The position numbers and the translations under genes were made by a program. A stretch of 64,000 bases of DNA, from contig CANIZL010000014.1 of NCBI GenBank assembly GCA_947471985.1, forward strand, positions 1-64,000, given 5' to 3'. Under the pieces are notes generated by a model. That model was given only the letters and a program-made list of their open reading frames with translations, searched no databases and had not been told where the DNA came from. Of this stretch, positions 51,760 to 61,300 are shown piece by piece. Position 1 is the first letter of the stretch. Every line of letters begins with the position of its first letter. This DNA is from Verrucomicrobiota bacterium. Lineage in GTDB: Bacteria; Verrucomicrobiota; Verrucomicrobiia; Limisphaerales; UBA9464.

Positions 51760-53298
51760 ATGAAGCATTCCACCAATTCCAACCTTCACGCGGCTTCTCC
51801 ATTTATGTTTCGGATGACTGTACTGTTCCGGGTGATGACCTTGGCCCTGACGGCGCTGACGGCGGCTGTCTCCGTCTCCGCCGCGACGCTGGCGGAGCGT
51901 GAGGCCGAATACTATCCGTTGACCACCCTTCCGATTCCGGAAGGCGTCGTCCTGGAAGCGGGCAGCATCGCGGTGCTGCCGTCACAGCGCCTGGCGGTTT
52001 CCACGCGGCTGGGGGACATCTACTTCGTCGATGGCGCCTTCGCGCCGAAACCGGAGCACCCGAAATTCACGCGCTTTGCCGCGGGATTGCATGAGGTGCT
52101 GGGAGTTTTCCAAGGTCGCGACGGTTGGTTTTACGCCACCCAGCGGGGCGAAATCACCCGGATCAAGGACACCAATGGCGATGATCGGGCGGATGTCTTT
52201 GAGACGTTTGCCGACGGTTGGGGCATCGGCGGCGATTACCACGAATACGCCTTCGGTTCCAAGCCGGATCGGGACGGGAATATTTGGGTGGTGCTGTGTC
52301 TGACCGGATCCTTCACCAGTGAAAACGAATTTCGCGGTTGGGGCCTTCGGGTGACGCCCGAAGGCCGGGTCATTCCTTCCACCAGCGGCGTGCGCTCCCC
52401 GGGTGGGATCGCGACCAATCACCTGGGCGACATGTTTTACACGGACAACCAGGGACCGTGGAATGGCACCTGCTGGCTGAAGCCCTTGGTGCCGGGAGGT
52501 TTTGTGGGCAATCCGTCCGGTTTCAAATGGTATTCCCATGCGACCAACCTCGGAGCGGCACCCCGGGAGCCGGCGAGCAACAGTCGGATCGCCACGGAAC
52601 GGGCGAAGATGAAGGAGTTCGTTCCGCCGGCGATCGGTTTTCCGTACAACAAGATGGGGCAAAGCGCCTCGGGTATTGCGAACGATTTCACCGGCGGGAA
52701 ATTCGGGCCGTTCACCAACCAGCTTTTCGTGGGCGACCAGACCTGGAGCACGGTGATGCGGGTGTTTCTGGAAAAGGTGAACGGGGTTTATCAGGGGGCC
52801 TGTTTCCCGTTCCGGGAAGGCCTGGCTTCGGGCACGCTGAGTCTGGAATTCGCGTCCGAAGGGGTGCTGTTCGCGGGCGGGACGGACCGGGGCTGGGGCG
52901 CCCGGGGCGGACAACCCTTCGCCCTGCAACGGCTGGGCTGGAGTGGTCGGACTCCGTTTGAAATCCACGAAATGCGGGCCCGCTCCGATGGCTTTGAACT
53001 CACCTTCACCCAGCCGGTGGATGCGACGGCGGCCGCGGACCTGAAATCGTACACGTTCGAGAACTATACCTACATCTATCAATCCAATTACGGCTCGCCG
53101 GAAGTGGATCGGGCCAAGCCGCCGATTGAAGCGGTGACCGTGGCGCTGGATGGGTTGAGCGTCCGACTGCGGGTCCAGTTGACCCCGGGGCACATTCACG
53201 AACTCAAGCTTCCCGGAGTGCGTTCCCGCACCGGAGACAGCCTGTTGCATCCCGTGGGCTACTACTGGTTGAACGAGATTCCCTCCGCCACGCCGTAA
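51760..53298 (+). CDS. Exported six-bladed-propeller protein (sorbosone-dehydrogenase-like)
   Basis: 512 residues with a signal peptide (VMTLALTALTAAVSVSAA). The mature part has blades such as RLAVSTRLGDIYFVDG, GWFYATQRGEITRIKDTNGDDRADVFE and GDMFYTDNQGPWNGTCWLKP. These resemble PQQ-dependent glucose/sorbosone dehydrogenase folds and the propeller domains common in PVC bacteria. No heme motif is present. The gene lies 12 bp after the pentaheme cytochrome, suggesting a dehydrogenase-cytochrome pair. Enzyme activity is unproven. Confidence 0.8.
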   Translation: MKHSTNSNLHAASPFMFRMTVLFRVMTLALTALTAAVSVSAATLAEREAEYYPLTTLPIPEGVVLEAGSIAVLPSQRLAVSTRLGDIYFVDGAFAPKPEHPKFTRFAAGLHEVLGVFQGRDGWFYATQRGEITRIKDTNGDDRADVFETFADGWGIGGDYHEYAFGSKPDRDGNIWVVLCLTGSFTSENEFRGWGLRVTPEGRVIPSTSGVRSPGGIATNHLGDMFYTDNQGPWNGTCWLKPLVPGGFVGNPSGFKWYSHATNLGAAPREPASNSRIATERAKMKEFVPPAIGFPYNKMGQSASGIANDFTGGKFGPFTNQLFVGDQTWSTVMRVFLEKVNGVYQGACFPFREGLASGTLSLEFASEGVLFAGGTDRGWGARGGQPFALQRLGWSGRTPFEIHEMRARSDGFELTFTQPVDATAAADLKSYTFENYTYIYQSNYGSPEVDRAKPPIEAVTVALDGLSVRLRVQLTPGHIHELKLPGVRSRTGDSLLHPVGYYWLNEIPSATP

Positions 53299-53326
53299 GC
53301 GGCGGCGGCGTCCGCGCGGATCGCGC

Positions 53327-55123
53327 CTACTGGCGGATCAGCTTCAGGGAGGTTTCGTCGAACGTGGCCTGTCCGACGGGGCCGCCGAGTTCGCAAATCA
53401 GTTCGACCGTCGTCAGCAGGTCCTCGACGTTGAAGTGAAATTGGAGGGGAATCCGGGCCCCGGCCGGGGCTGGGATCCACTCGGTTTGGGTGCCGGATAT
53501 GCGCAATCGCACTCCCTCGGGCGCGCCGGCATCACCAATTTCCGCGATGCCCTCGAAGAGGTATTCCCCGGGGTTCAGGGCGACCTGGGTGCGCCACGAT
53601 GCACTGGTACCGCCATTTGCCGTGATGCGCAGTCGGGACTGCCCGCCCTGCTGAAAGCGATCATAACGGGCAGCCGGCTGGGTGTTTCGCGGCTTCCAAC
53701 CGCTGAGCGGTGCGGGGCCCGAAGGGTCGAAAGGCGTGGGCTCAGTGTGGGAAATCAATTGCTCCGCGATGCTGTGACACCGTTCCGAAATGCGCCGACA
53801 GAGGTGGTCGGCCTCCGCGGCGTGTTGCGCGGCGATATCGCTCCCGTAGGCCGCCAGGGTCGGTTGGAGGTGGCCGGCCAGTTCTCTCACCCGCCCGATC
53901 AACTTCTCCTCCACGAACAAGTTTGTGCTCAGCGCGGCGACACGGTTCCGGTACAACTGCCGGCCTTCGCGGGTGGACATAAAGGCGCGTGCCACCGCGC
54001 CCCGCACCGACGGCTGGATGGAGCTGGAGGTGGGCATGCGGTCCATCCAGCCAAACATCTGATCCATGCCGTGCGGTAGAAAAATCAACCGCTCCGAGCT
54101 GCGATCATGAAAAACCCGATAATTGTTTCGATTGAGAGAGTAGCTGTCCCAGTGACAGGTCATCACCTCCAGCGCGAGCAGGGAGGCGTACCGGTCCACA
54201 TCCACCACCTCGCCCAGGCGTTTCCACAGATCAGTCCGATCCCGGTTTTCGACGACGGCCAGCAGGCGATCAATATCGGAGTGGTCATCCGGCTGATCGC
54301 CGGAATTGACTTCCATCTCCGGGTTCACTTCGGAAGCAAAGGGACCTTCATAAAGATTGCCACCCACGTCCGAAAAATGCTTTCGCAGAAACGGCTTGCC
54401 CCAGCCTTCCACCACCACAAACAGCCCGAGGTCCCGTCCGTTGACCACTGCGGTGGCGTGGGTGGCAGCGGGTGCGGGAACACCGGCGGCGGTGAAGAGC
54501 TCACGGCAGAGTGCCTCTGAAATGTAGGTGGGGTCCTGAACCGAGTTGTTCAGCGAAATCTTGGAGAAGCCGTGAAAGCTTTGCCCCTTGGCGTGCTTGC
54601 TGAAATTGAGGGTCATCGCCGGCTTATCATCAAACTGGCGGGCGCTGCCCGCTGATCCCTTGAGGTGGAGGGCCACATTCGTGTACGTCTGATTCCCCTC
54701 GCGGATGGTGGCCAGCACCTCCGGTCGTTCCGCGCGTTTGCTTCCGCCGCCCGATGGGCGGCTCAAGGGCCGATTCCGCAAGGTGTTCACGGCCTCGGGA
54801 GCGAGTTGGATCTCCAGTCGCCACAGGTCGGCGGGTACGGGCTGTTGGGCGGCCCGAACCTGGGTAGGTGGACGGGAGAAGCGCCGGTCTTCCCGCCGCG
54901 GCGGTTCCGGATTTACCAGCTGATGCCACGTGTATCCCGGCTCAGGGGGATGAAACCAGCGAACCACCAGGATGATCCCCAGAGTCAGCCACACCAATCG
55001 TCGGGCCCAACGCCGGCCGGGTGAGAGGGAACGCGCCCGGCGGTTCGACGGGGGCAGAGGCGGCGGCAAAGGCGGGGGCGTGGGCAGCCGCGGGGGAATC
55101 GGAATCGGGGGAGGTGTGCTCAT
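53327..55123 (-). CDS. CotH kinase family protein
   Basis: 598 residues. A proline-rich N-terminus precedes a membrane helix (LVWLTLGIILVVRWF). The CotH core is recognisable (SKISLNNSVQDPTYISEALC, CHWDSYSLNRNNYRVFHD, FLPHGMDQMFGW), with Asp residues that in CotH bind Mg-ATP. The C-terminal ~120 residues look like a carbohydrate-binding-type beta sandwich. CotH kinases phosphorylate secreted proteins; the target here is unknown. It shares an operon with the VanY-type gene upstream (31 bp gap). Confidence 0.88.
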   Translation of the reverse strand: MSTPPPIPIPPRLPTPPPLPPPLPPSNRRARSLSPGRRWARRLVWLTLGIILVVRWFHPPEPGYTWHQLVNPEPPRREDRRFSRPPTQVRAAQQPVPADLWRLEIQLAPEAVNTLRNRPLSRPSGGGSKRAERPEVLATIREGNQTYTNVALHLKGSAGSARQFDDKPAMTLNFSKHAKGQSFHGFSKISLNNSVQDPTYISEALCRELFTAAGVPAPAATHATAVVNGRDLGLFVVVEGWGKPFLRKHFSDVGGNLYEGPFASEVNPEMEVNSGDQPDDHSDIDRLLAVVENRDRTDLWKRLGEVVDVDRYASLLALEVMTCHWDSYSLNRNNYRVFHDRSSERLIFLPHGMDQMFGWMDRMPTSSSIQPSVRGAVARAFMSTREGRQLYRNRVAALSTNLFVEEKLIGRVRELAGHLQPTLAAYGSDIAAQHAAEADHLCRRISERCHSIAEQLISHTEPTPFDPSGPAPLSGWKPRNTQPAARYDRFQQGGQSRLRITANGGTSASWRTQVALNPGEYLFEGIAEIGDAGAPEGVRLRISGTQTEWIPAPAGARIPLQFHFNVEDLLTTVELICELGGPVGQATFDETSLKLIRQ

Positions 55124-55154
55124 GCTCGGGACGGGAGCGGGCGAATCTCAGGCC

Positions 55155-55718
55155 TCAGCTGTGGCCCACAAACAGCCAGTGCCAGGGTTCATACGCGATG
55201 CCGTGGGGATTGTCGGGCGGAAAACTCAGGCGCCAGCCGCGGGATGGAGCATTCTGTTGCAGCCAGGCGAAGGCGGGCGTGGTTGCAAAATCCTCTTCCA
55301 GGGCACGGCAGCCCGCCGCATTGATATCCACGGCCCGGCCGGAATGATGTTCGGAGTATCCGGGCGCCGCGCTGAAACGAAGGATCTCCTCCCACGAAAG
55401 CCCACGGGCCCGCTTTCGCTCCACGATCCCGCGCTGGTAATCGACCGAGCGAAAGCCGGAGACGAGTTCCAATGTCACTCCGTTCGCTTCCGCAGCGGCC
55501 TTCAGCTCCCGCCACGCCCTCGCGGCGGCCGGGATCAAACTCCGGGGGCGCCCCGCTGAATCGATGTCGGCCTCGATCAACTGCGTCGCCTCCGGAACCA
55601 AGGCCAGGCGCCGGGTGGCTGCATAATCCAATGGTAAACCCAGCGCCTCGTGAATGCGGGCCACGCTCTCGGCGTAGCTCAGCATCGGAAGGTCAAGGGC
55701 GGGGGCTGTGGGAGTCAT
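55155..55718 (-). CDS. D-alanyl-D-alanine carboxypeptidase, VanY/M15B type
   Basis: 187 residues. The M15 zinc motif is GYSEHHSGRAVDI (His and Asp ligands) and YEPWHWLFVGHS carries the third His. FRSVDYQRGIVERKR matches the family. No obvious signal peptide is seen, which is unusual for a peptidoglycan-active enzyme. It trims D-Ala from peptidoglycan stems. Divergent from the DUF1592 gene. Confidence 0.88.
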   Translation of the reverse strand: MTPTAPALDLPMLSYAESVARIHEALGLPLDYAATRRLALVPEATQLIEADIDSAGRPRSLIPAAARAWRELKAAAEANGVTLELVSGFRSVDYQRGIVERKRARGLSWEEILRFSAAPGYSEHHSGRAVDINAAGCRALEEDFATTPAFAWLQQNAPSRGWRLSFPPDNPHGIAYEPWHWLFVGHS

Positions 55719-55872
55719 CGGAGGTTGCTTCCGTCATTAAATCAGAAACAGGGACCCAAAGGCCACGGATTTGTTTGGAGTTTCGCCCGTGAACCGGGGC
55801 AATGCGGTGACGGGTGGTCCCGTTCCGTTTGAATTGTGAATGGCCGCCCCGGGCCGCTACGTCGGACGCTGA

Positions 55873-57792
55873 GTGAGTCGCATACTGGGGAAATGCCTGA
55901 CATGGCTGTGCTGGTGGATCGGAATGATCTCGGGCGCGGCTGCGCCGTCGTTTGAGTCGGACGTACGGCCCTTGCTGCAGAAGTATTGTTTCGAGTGTCA
56001 CGACGAGGACACCCAGAAGGGCGGAGTGAACCTCGCCGGATTCACCAACGCCGCCAGTCTGCTGCGCAATCCGAAGCTCTGGGAGACCACGGAGCGGCAG
56101 ATCCGGGATCGGGCGATGCCTCCCGCGAAGAAGACGCAGCCGGAGCCCGGTGAACTTTTGGTTCTGTTGGATGGACTTGGGGAGGTGTTGGATCATCCCG
56201 ATCCTCAGTGGTTGCCGTGGAATCCCGGCGCCACCCGGCCGCGGCGCCTGTCGCGCACGGAATACAACCTCACGGTCCGGGATCTGCTGGGTGTGACCCA
56301 TCAGCCCGCCAATGCCTTTCCGCCCGACGGCGGTGGCGGCGGTGGTTTCGACAACAATGCCGATACACTGTTCCTGCCCCCGGTGCTGTTGGAGCGGTAT
56401 CTCGCGGCCGCAGAAGAAGTATTGGCGGGGGCGGATGCCGCGCATTTGCAGAAGTTTCCGCCGGCCTGGTACCGGACGGACCGTTCCGCGGCGGCGCTCA
56501 ATCTCCGGTGGTTCCTCCGGCGCGCGTGGCGTCGACCGGCGACCGATGACGAGGTGGAACGTTTTCTGCGTCCGTACGCCCGGGCGCGGTCAGCGGGAAC
56601 AGCGTTTTTGCCCGCGTTGAAATCGAGCTATCAGGCGGCCCTGGTATCCCCGAATTTTCTGTACCGCACGGAACCCGTTCCGCCGCCCAACGCGCCCGGG
56701 AGTCACGGATTCCCCCACGTCGGGGATTTCGAATGGGCCAGCCGATTGAGTTACTTCCTGTGGTCCTCCTGTCCGGACGACGTGCTCCTGGATGCTGCGG
56801 CTGCGGGGCGGTTGCACGACCCGGTGGTGGCCGCTGCCCAGGTGCGACGGATGCTGGCGGATCCGCGGGCGCGGGCGTTCAGTGAACAATTCGCCGGCCA
56901 ATGGCTGGGCACGCGGAACCTCACCCTCAAGTCCACGCCCGATGGTCACAAATTCCCGACGTACAGTCCGGCCCTGGCGGCCGCGATGATGCAGGAACCA
57001 GTGGAGTATTTTGCGGCCTTGATCCGCGAGAACGCCAGTCTGCTGCGCCTGTTGGATTCGGATTTCACCTACGCGAATCGTCTGCTCGCGAAACACTACG
57101 GTCTCACCAACGCGCTGTCGGCCACGCCGTCGCCGGCGGGCACGGCGGTGGATCCGTTTGTGCGGATCTCCCTGCCGGACCGCACCCGGGGAGGAGTTGT
57201 GACCATGGCGGCGGTGCTGACGCAGACGAGTTATCCGCGACGCACCAGTCCAGTGCTCCGCGGCAAATGGCTGCTGGAAGAAGTTCTCGGTACGCCTGCA
57301 CCGCCGCCGCCTCCGCTGGTGGCCACGCTGCCGCCGGATGATCAGGTGAAGGACGATCTGACGTTCCGTCAACGGCTGGAGAAACATCGGGAAAAAGCCG
57401 CGTGCTCGGGTTGTCATAATCGACTCGATCCGCCGGGATTTGCTCTGGAACAGTTTGACGGCATCGGCGCGTGGCGACGGGAGATCGATGGCCGCCCGGT
57501 GGATGCCCGCGGTGTTTTGGTTTCCGGCGAAGTGGTGGATGGGGTCGTCGCCCTCAAGGACGCGCTGCTGGCCCGCAAGGAGCTCTTTGTCCGCCATCTC
57601 ACCGAGAAGCTGCTGGCCTATGCCCTCGGTCGTGGCTTGGAGTATTACGATCAGCCGGCGGTGCGTGAGATTCAGCAGCAAACCGTCGCGGCGGGTTATC
57701 AGATGGAGGCGTGGGTGTTGGCGGTGACGGCGAGTTTCCCCTTCAACCATCAGCGACTGGCGGAGCCGGAAGCCAAGGGCGCCGCGAAGTAA
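55873..57792 (+). CDS. PSCyt1-DUF1592/DUF1588 type c-cytochrome
   Basis: 639 residues, GTG start. A signal-like N-terminus leads to CFECH (residues 39-43), the single PSCyt1 heme motif, in the context LLQKYCFECHDEDTQKGGVNL. Then follow the DUF1587 (RLSRTEYNLTVRDLLGV), DUF1595, DUF1592 and DUF1588 parts (SGCHNRLDPPGFALEQFDGIG, with a second CxxCH) and a DUF1585-like end. These are PVC-typical secreted proteins of unknown catalysis. The usual downstream DUF1552 partner is absent. Confidence 0.9.
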   Translation: MSRILGKCLTWLCWWIGMISGAAAPSFESDVRPLLQKYCFECHDEDTQKGGVNLAGFTNAASLLRNPKLWETTERQIRDRAMPPAKKTQPEPGELLVLLDGLGEVLDHPDPQWLPWNPGATRPRRLSRTEYNLTVRDLLGVTHQPANAFPPDGGGGGGFDNNADTLFLPPVLLERYLAAAEEVLAGADAAHLQKFPPAWYRTDRSAAALNLRWFLRRAWRRPATDDEVERFLRPYARARSAGTAFLPALKSSYQAALVSPNFLYRTEPVPPPNAPGSHGFPHVGDFEWASRLSYFLWSSCPDDVLLDAAAAGRLHDPVVAAAQVRRMLADPRARAFSEQFAGQWLGTRNLTLKSTPDGHKFPTYSPALAAAMMQEPVEYFAALIRENASLLRLLDSDFTYANRLLAKHYGLTNALSATPSPAGTAVDPFVRISLPDRTRGGVVTMAAVLTQTSYPRRTSPVLRGKWLLEEVLGTPAPPPPPLVATLPPDDQVKDDLTFRQRLEKHREKAACSGCHNRLDPPGFALEQFDGIGAWRREIDGRPVDARGVLVSGEVVDGVVALKDALLARKELFVRHLTEKLLAYALGRGLEYYDQPAVREIQQQTVAAGYQMEAWVLAVTASFPFNHQRLAEPEAKGAAK

Positions 57793-58361
57793 ACGGGGCG
57801 CGGAGGATCGATCCGCCGTCTTCCCAGCGCTCACGGGCGCAGGGCCGTCCCCGGACCAACAACCGGGTTCCGATTCGCCGTCGGCGAAATCGCAACCGAT
57901 TAGAGGCGTCAGCGGCTCGATTCATTCCCGAATCCGTGGAATTATTCCCCCGCCGCACTCGGCGGAACCGCGATCTGGGTGCATACCCCCAGCAATTGCG
58001 CGTGAGTGAAAATAATTGGGGTAATTCAACCAATAAACTCGTTGATCGGTCAGCCATTTGTGGAACCTGCGGAGCAAGGTGTGGTGAGGAAAAATTGGCG
58101 GTTTTCCCCACATTTAGCAGGATTCTTTTTTGAAACCGAGAGCAGACCTTCATCGTCTTCAAGTTGAGTAACGACGGCGGCCGTCGCTGATCGATGGCAC
58201 ACACGAGGGTGATCAAGTTGAGAATCTGCGCAGCGAACAGTTTGAGGGATCTGATGGCAGGATATCGGATGACGACTGCGTCCAGGGGGCGCGGTTTCGC
58301 GACTGATTTGCCGTGCCGGTCGGCCCGCGGTGGTGTGTGGTTTTCGCTGCTAGCCGCCGGG
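57793..58361. other. Intergenic region upstream of the giant dehydrogenase
   Basis: No supported gene. It has an AT-rich patch around 58000-58060 and a 10-bp stem with a 3-nt bulge at 58081-58111 (GTGG...GGAAAA / TTTTCC...CCAC), followed at 58124-58131 by a short T-rich run that could end upstream transcription. In-frame alternative starts for the next gene occur at 58194, 58254 and 58269. Confidence 0.5.
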
Positions 58362-61300
58362 ATGAAGGCGGGCGTGGCCTTCCTTGGGTGTTTGACGCTG
58401 TGGCTGTGTGGCGGGTCCTTGCGTGCGGAGGTGGCTGTCGCGGTGCAGGTGACCAATGGTGTGGAGACCTTGAAAAGTTTCCTGAGCTGGAAGGATTTTC
58501 AGGCCGGCACGGTCGCCACCACCCGGACGGCCACGAATCAGGAAGGTAGTCTGGTGGCCTGGTGCTCCCATAACGGTCAGGTGACCGCATTGCGCAATAT
58601 ACGGGGCACTTACTATCTCTACGATTACAGCTCTTTCTCTAATTATATCAAAGGTGAGGTCACCACTCGCAGCACGGCGGGACGTCGGCACATTCCGGCC
58701 ATCCGCGGTCTGGCCACGGATGGCGTCCGGTACTGGGCGCAGACGTATGCCGGTGCCTCGGCGCACCTGATCACCTATTCCAGCCGGTCCAATTTGCTGA
58801 CCGGAGTGTCCGCCGAGGATTTGGATCTGGGTTGGCCGGCGGATCTGGCGGGGGATGTGGCCTACTCTGGTGGCGAGGTTCACCTCGTCTACGACGGGCA
58901 GGTGATCACCTATGACGGGTTGGAGAATTACCGCGGCAATCATCAATCGGCGGTTTTCAAACTCCCTTCCGCCCTGGCCTCCTTGGTGGCGCTGACGGCG
59001 GAGGCGGGTGACTTGGATCCTCTGGCGGCGCCGGTTCCTGGACTTACCGGGGAGGAATCCGGACTTTCGCAATTGGTTCCGGTGGCCGGATATTTGAATG
59101 GAGCCTTCCCGACCAACATTCCCGGCGTCGGCGGATGGCAGGTGGTGAATGCGTTTACCAACGTGGGCTTCGTGGAGCCCATGCAGGTTCTGGCGGATCC
59201 CAGCCGCCCGGGCAATCTGCTGGTCGTGGGCCTGAACGGCCAGATCTGGCGGATTCCCAATGATCCGGCGGCCTCCGCCAACAGCAAGCAGCTGGTACTC
59301 GACATCAGTGGCGAGGTCGAACGGCTCGACAACGATCACGGTCTCTACCGGATCGAACTGCATCCGCAATTTGCCAATACCAATTCCCGCAAGGCGGGAT
59401 TGTTCTATGCGATCTACATGCATCCGCGGCCCGATCTGCCGGGGTATCTGAGTGGTTTTACAAAGTATTGGCGGCTTTCCCGGTTCACCATGAATCTCAC
59501 CACCGGCATCGTGGATCCCGGCAGCGAAGTGATCCTGATCAATCAGTATTGTCCGGGCATCTGGCACAACGGCGGCGGCATGACCTTTGGTCCGGACGGA
59601 ATGTTGTACGTGACCGTGGGGGACAATGAACGGGCCGCGGTGAATACCCAGATCCTGAACCATGGTTTGCGCAGCGGCGTGTTGCGGATTGACGTGGACA
59701 TGAATCCCGCCCGCAGCCATCCGATTCGCCGCCAGCCGACCAGCGCCGAGGTGCCGGCGGGATGGCCGGCGTCCTTTTCCGCCAACTATTATATCCCGAA
59801 CGACAATCCCTGGTTGTCGCCGGACGGCAGTCGGCTCGAGGAGTTCTATGCCGTGGGATTGCGAAATCCCTATACGATGTCGCTGGATGCGTCGACCGGA
59901 CAGTTTTGGATCGGGGATGTCGGGGAAGTCACCAGCGAGGAGATCAATCTGCTGGACCAGCCCGGGCTGAATTTCCAATGGCCGTATCGGGAGGGCAACA
60001 CGCAGATGGGGGTTGCCCGACCGGCGGAAGTGATCGGCACCGAACGCGGGCCGGAGATGATTTACGGTCACTCGGACGGCGGCGCGATTCTCTGCGGTTT
60101 TGTGTATCGCGGGGATGCCTATGCGGCGGAACTGGGCGGGGAGCTGCTGATCAGTGACAACTCCTCGGGGACCATCTGGGCTTATGATCCCGTCGCTCGC
60201 CGGGGCAAGCGGGAGCTGGCCAACGCCGGGGCGGGGGGCGGGGTGAATATGGGCGTGGTGAATTTGTGTGCCGGTCCCACGGGTGAAATTTTTGTTCCGT
60301 TTCAGGCGGGGCGGGGCGGGCCGGACGGACGGATCCTGAAACTGGTTCCCGCGACGGTCTCCGCCCAACTGCCCACGCGGCTGTCCGAAACCCACGCGTT
60401 CAAGGATCTGGTCCAGCTCACCCCGCATCCCGCATTTATTCCGTACACCCCCGCCGCACCGCTCTGGTCGGATGCGGCGGACAAATTCCGCTGGATTGCG
60501 GTGCCGAATGATGGTTCAGCGGCCGAGAAGATTTCCGTGGCCGAGGAGAACTGGCGTTTTCCCGCGGGTACGGTGCTGATGAAGCATTTTGAAATTCCGC
60601 TCGATGAAAACAATCCGGCGATCCGCAAGCGTCTGGAGACCCGCTTTATTGTGTGCCTGCCCGACGGGGGCAAGTACGGCGTCACCTATCAATGGCTGGA
60701 GGACGGCTCGGACGCGGTGCTCGCCACGGGCCGGAGCACGATGGACTACGCCTTTAAGCAAAAGTCGGGCGGAACGGTGTCCCGGCAGTGGACGGTGCCC
60801 AGCCGGGCGGATTGTTTGTATTGCCACAATGCCGTTTCCGGGCAGGCCCTGGGTTTGAAATTTCATCAGCTGAATCATCCGCTGACCTATCCCGCGACAG
60901 GAAAGACCCGGAATCAGTTGGCCACGCTGGGGTATCTCGGCTTGCTCTCACCGGCTCCCGATCAAGCGCGGCTTTCGTCCGCGCTCAAGGCCCATTCCCT
61001 CGGGGATGAGACGGCGCCGCTGGAGCACCGCGTGCGCTCCTATCTGGATTCAAATTGTTCCCACTGCCACCAGCCCGGGGCCGGAGGGCCTGGTTTTGAT
61101 GCGCGACTATATCGGCCGTTGGTGCATCAATCGCTGATCAACGAGAGCATCCACGGGCATTTCGCATTTGTTCCGGGTGGAAAACTGGTGGCTCCCGGGG
61201 ACGTGGCGCGGTCAGCGGTTCACTTCCGCACGGCCAGCGATACCGAGGGTGCGGAGATGCCGCCGGTCGGACGCAGCTTGGAGGATGCGGCGGCGGTCGA

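Noticed and set aside
58350-60428. A 692-codon minus-strand frame opposite the giant dehydrogenase
   Set aside because: It is a shadow; the plus strand shows a signal peptide, propeller blades and CxxCH motifs.
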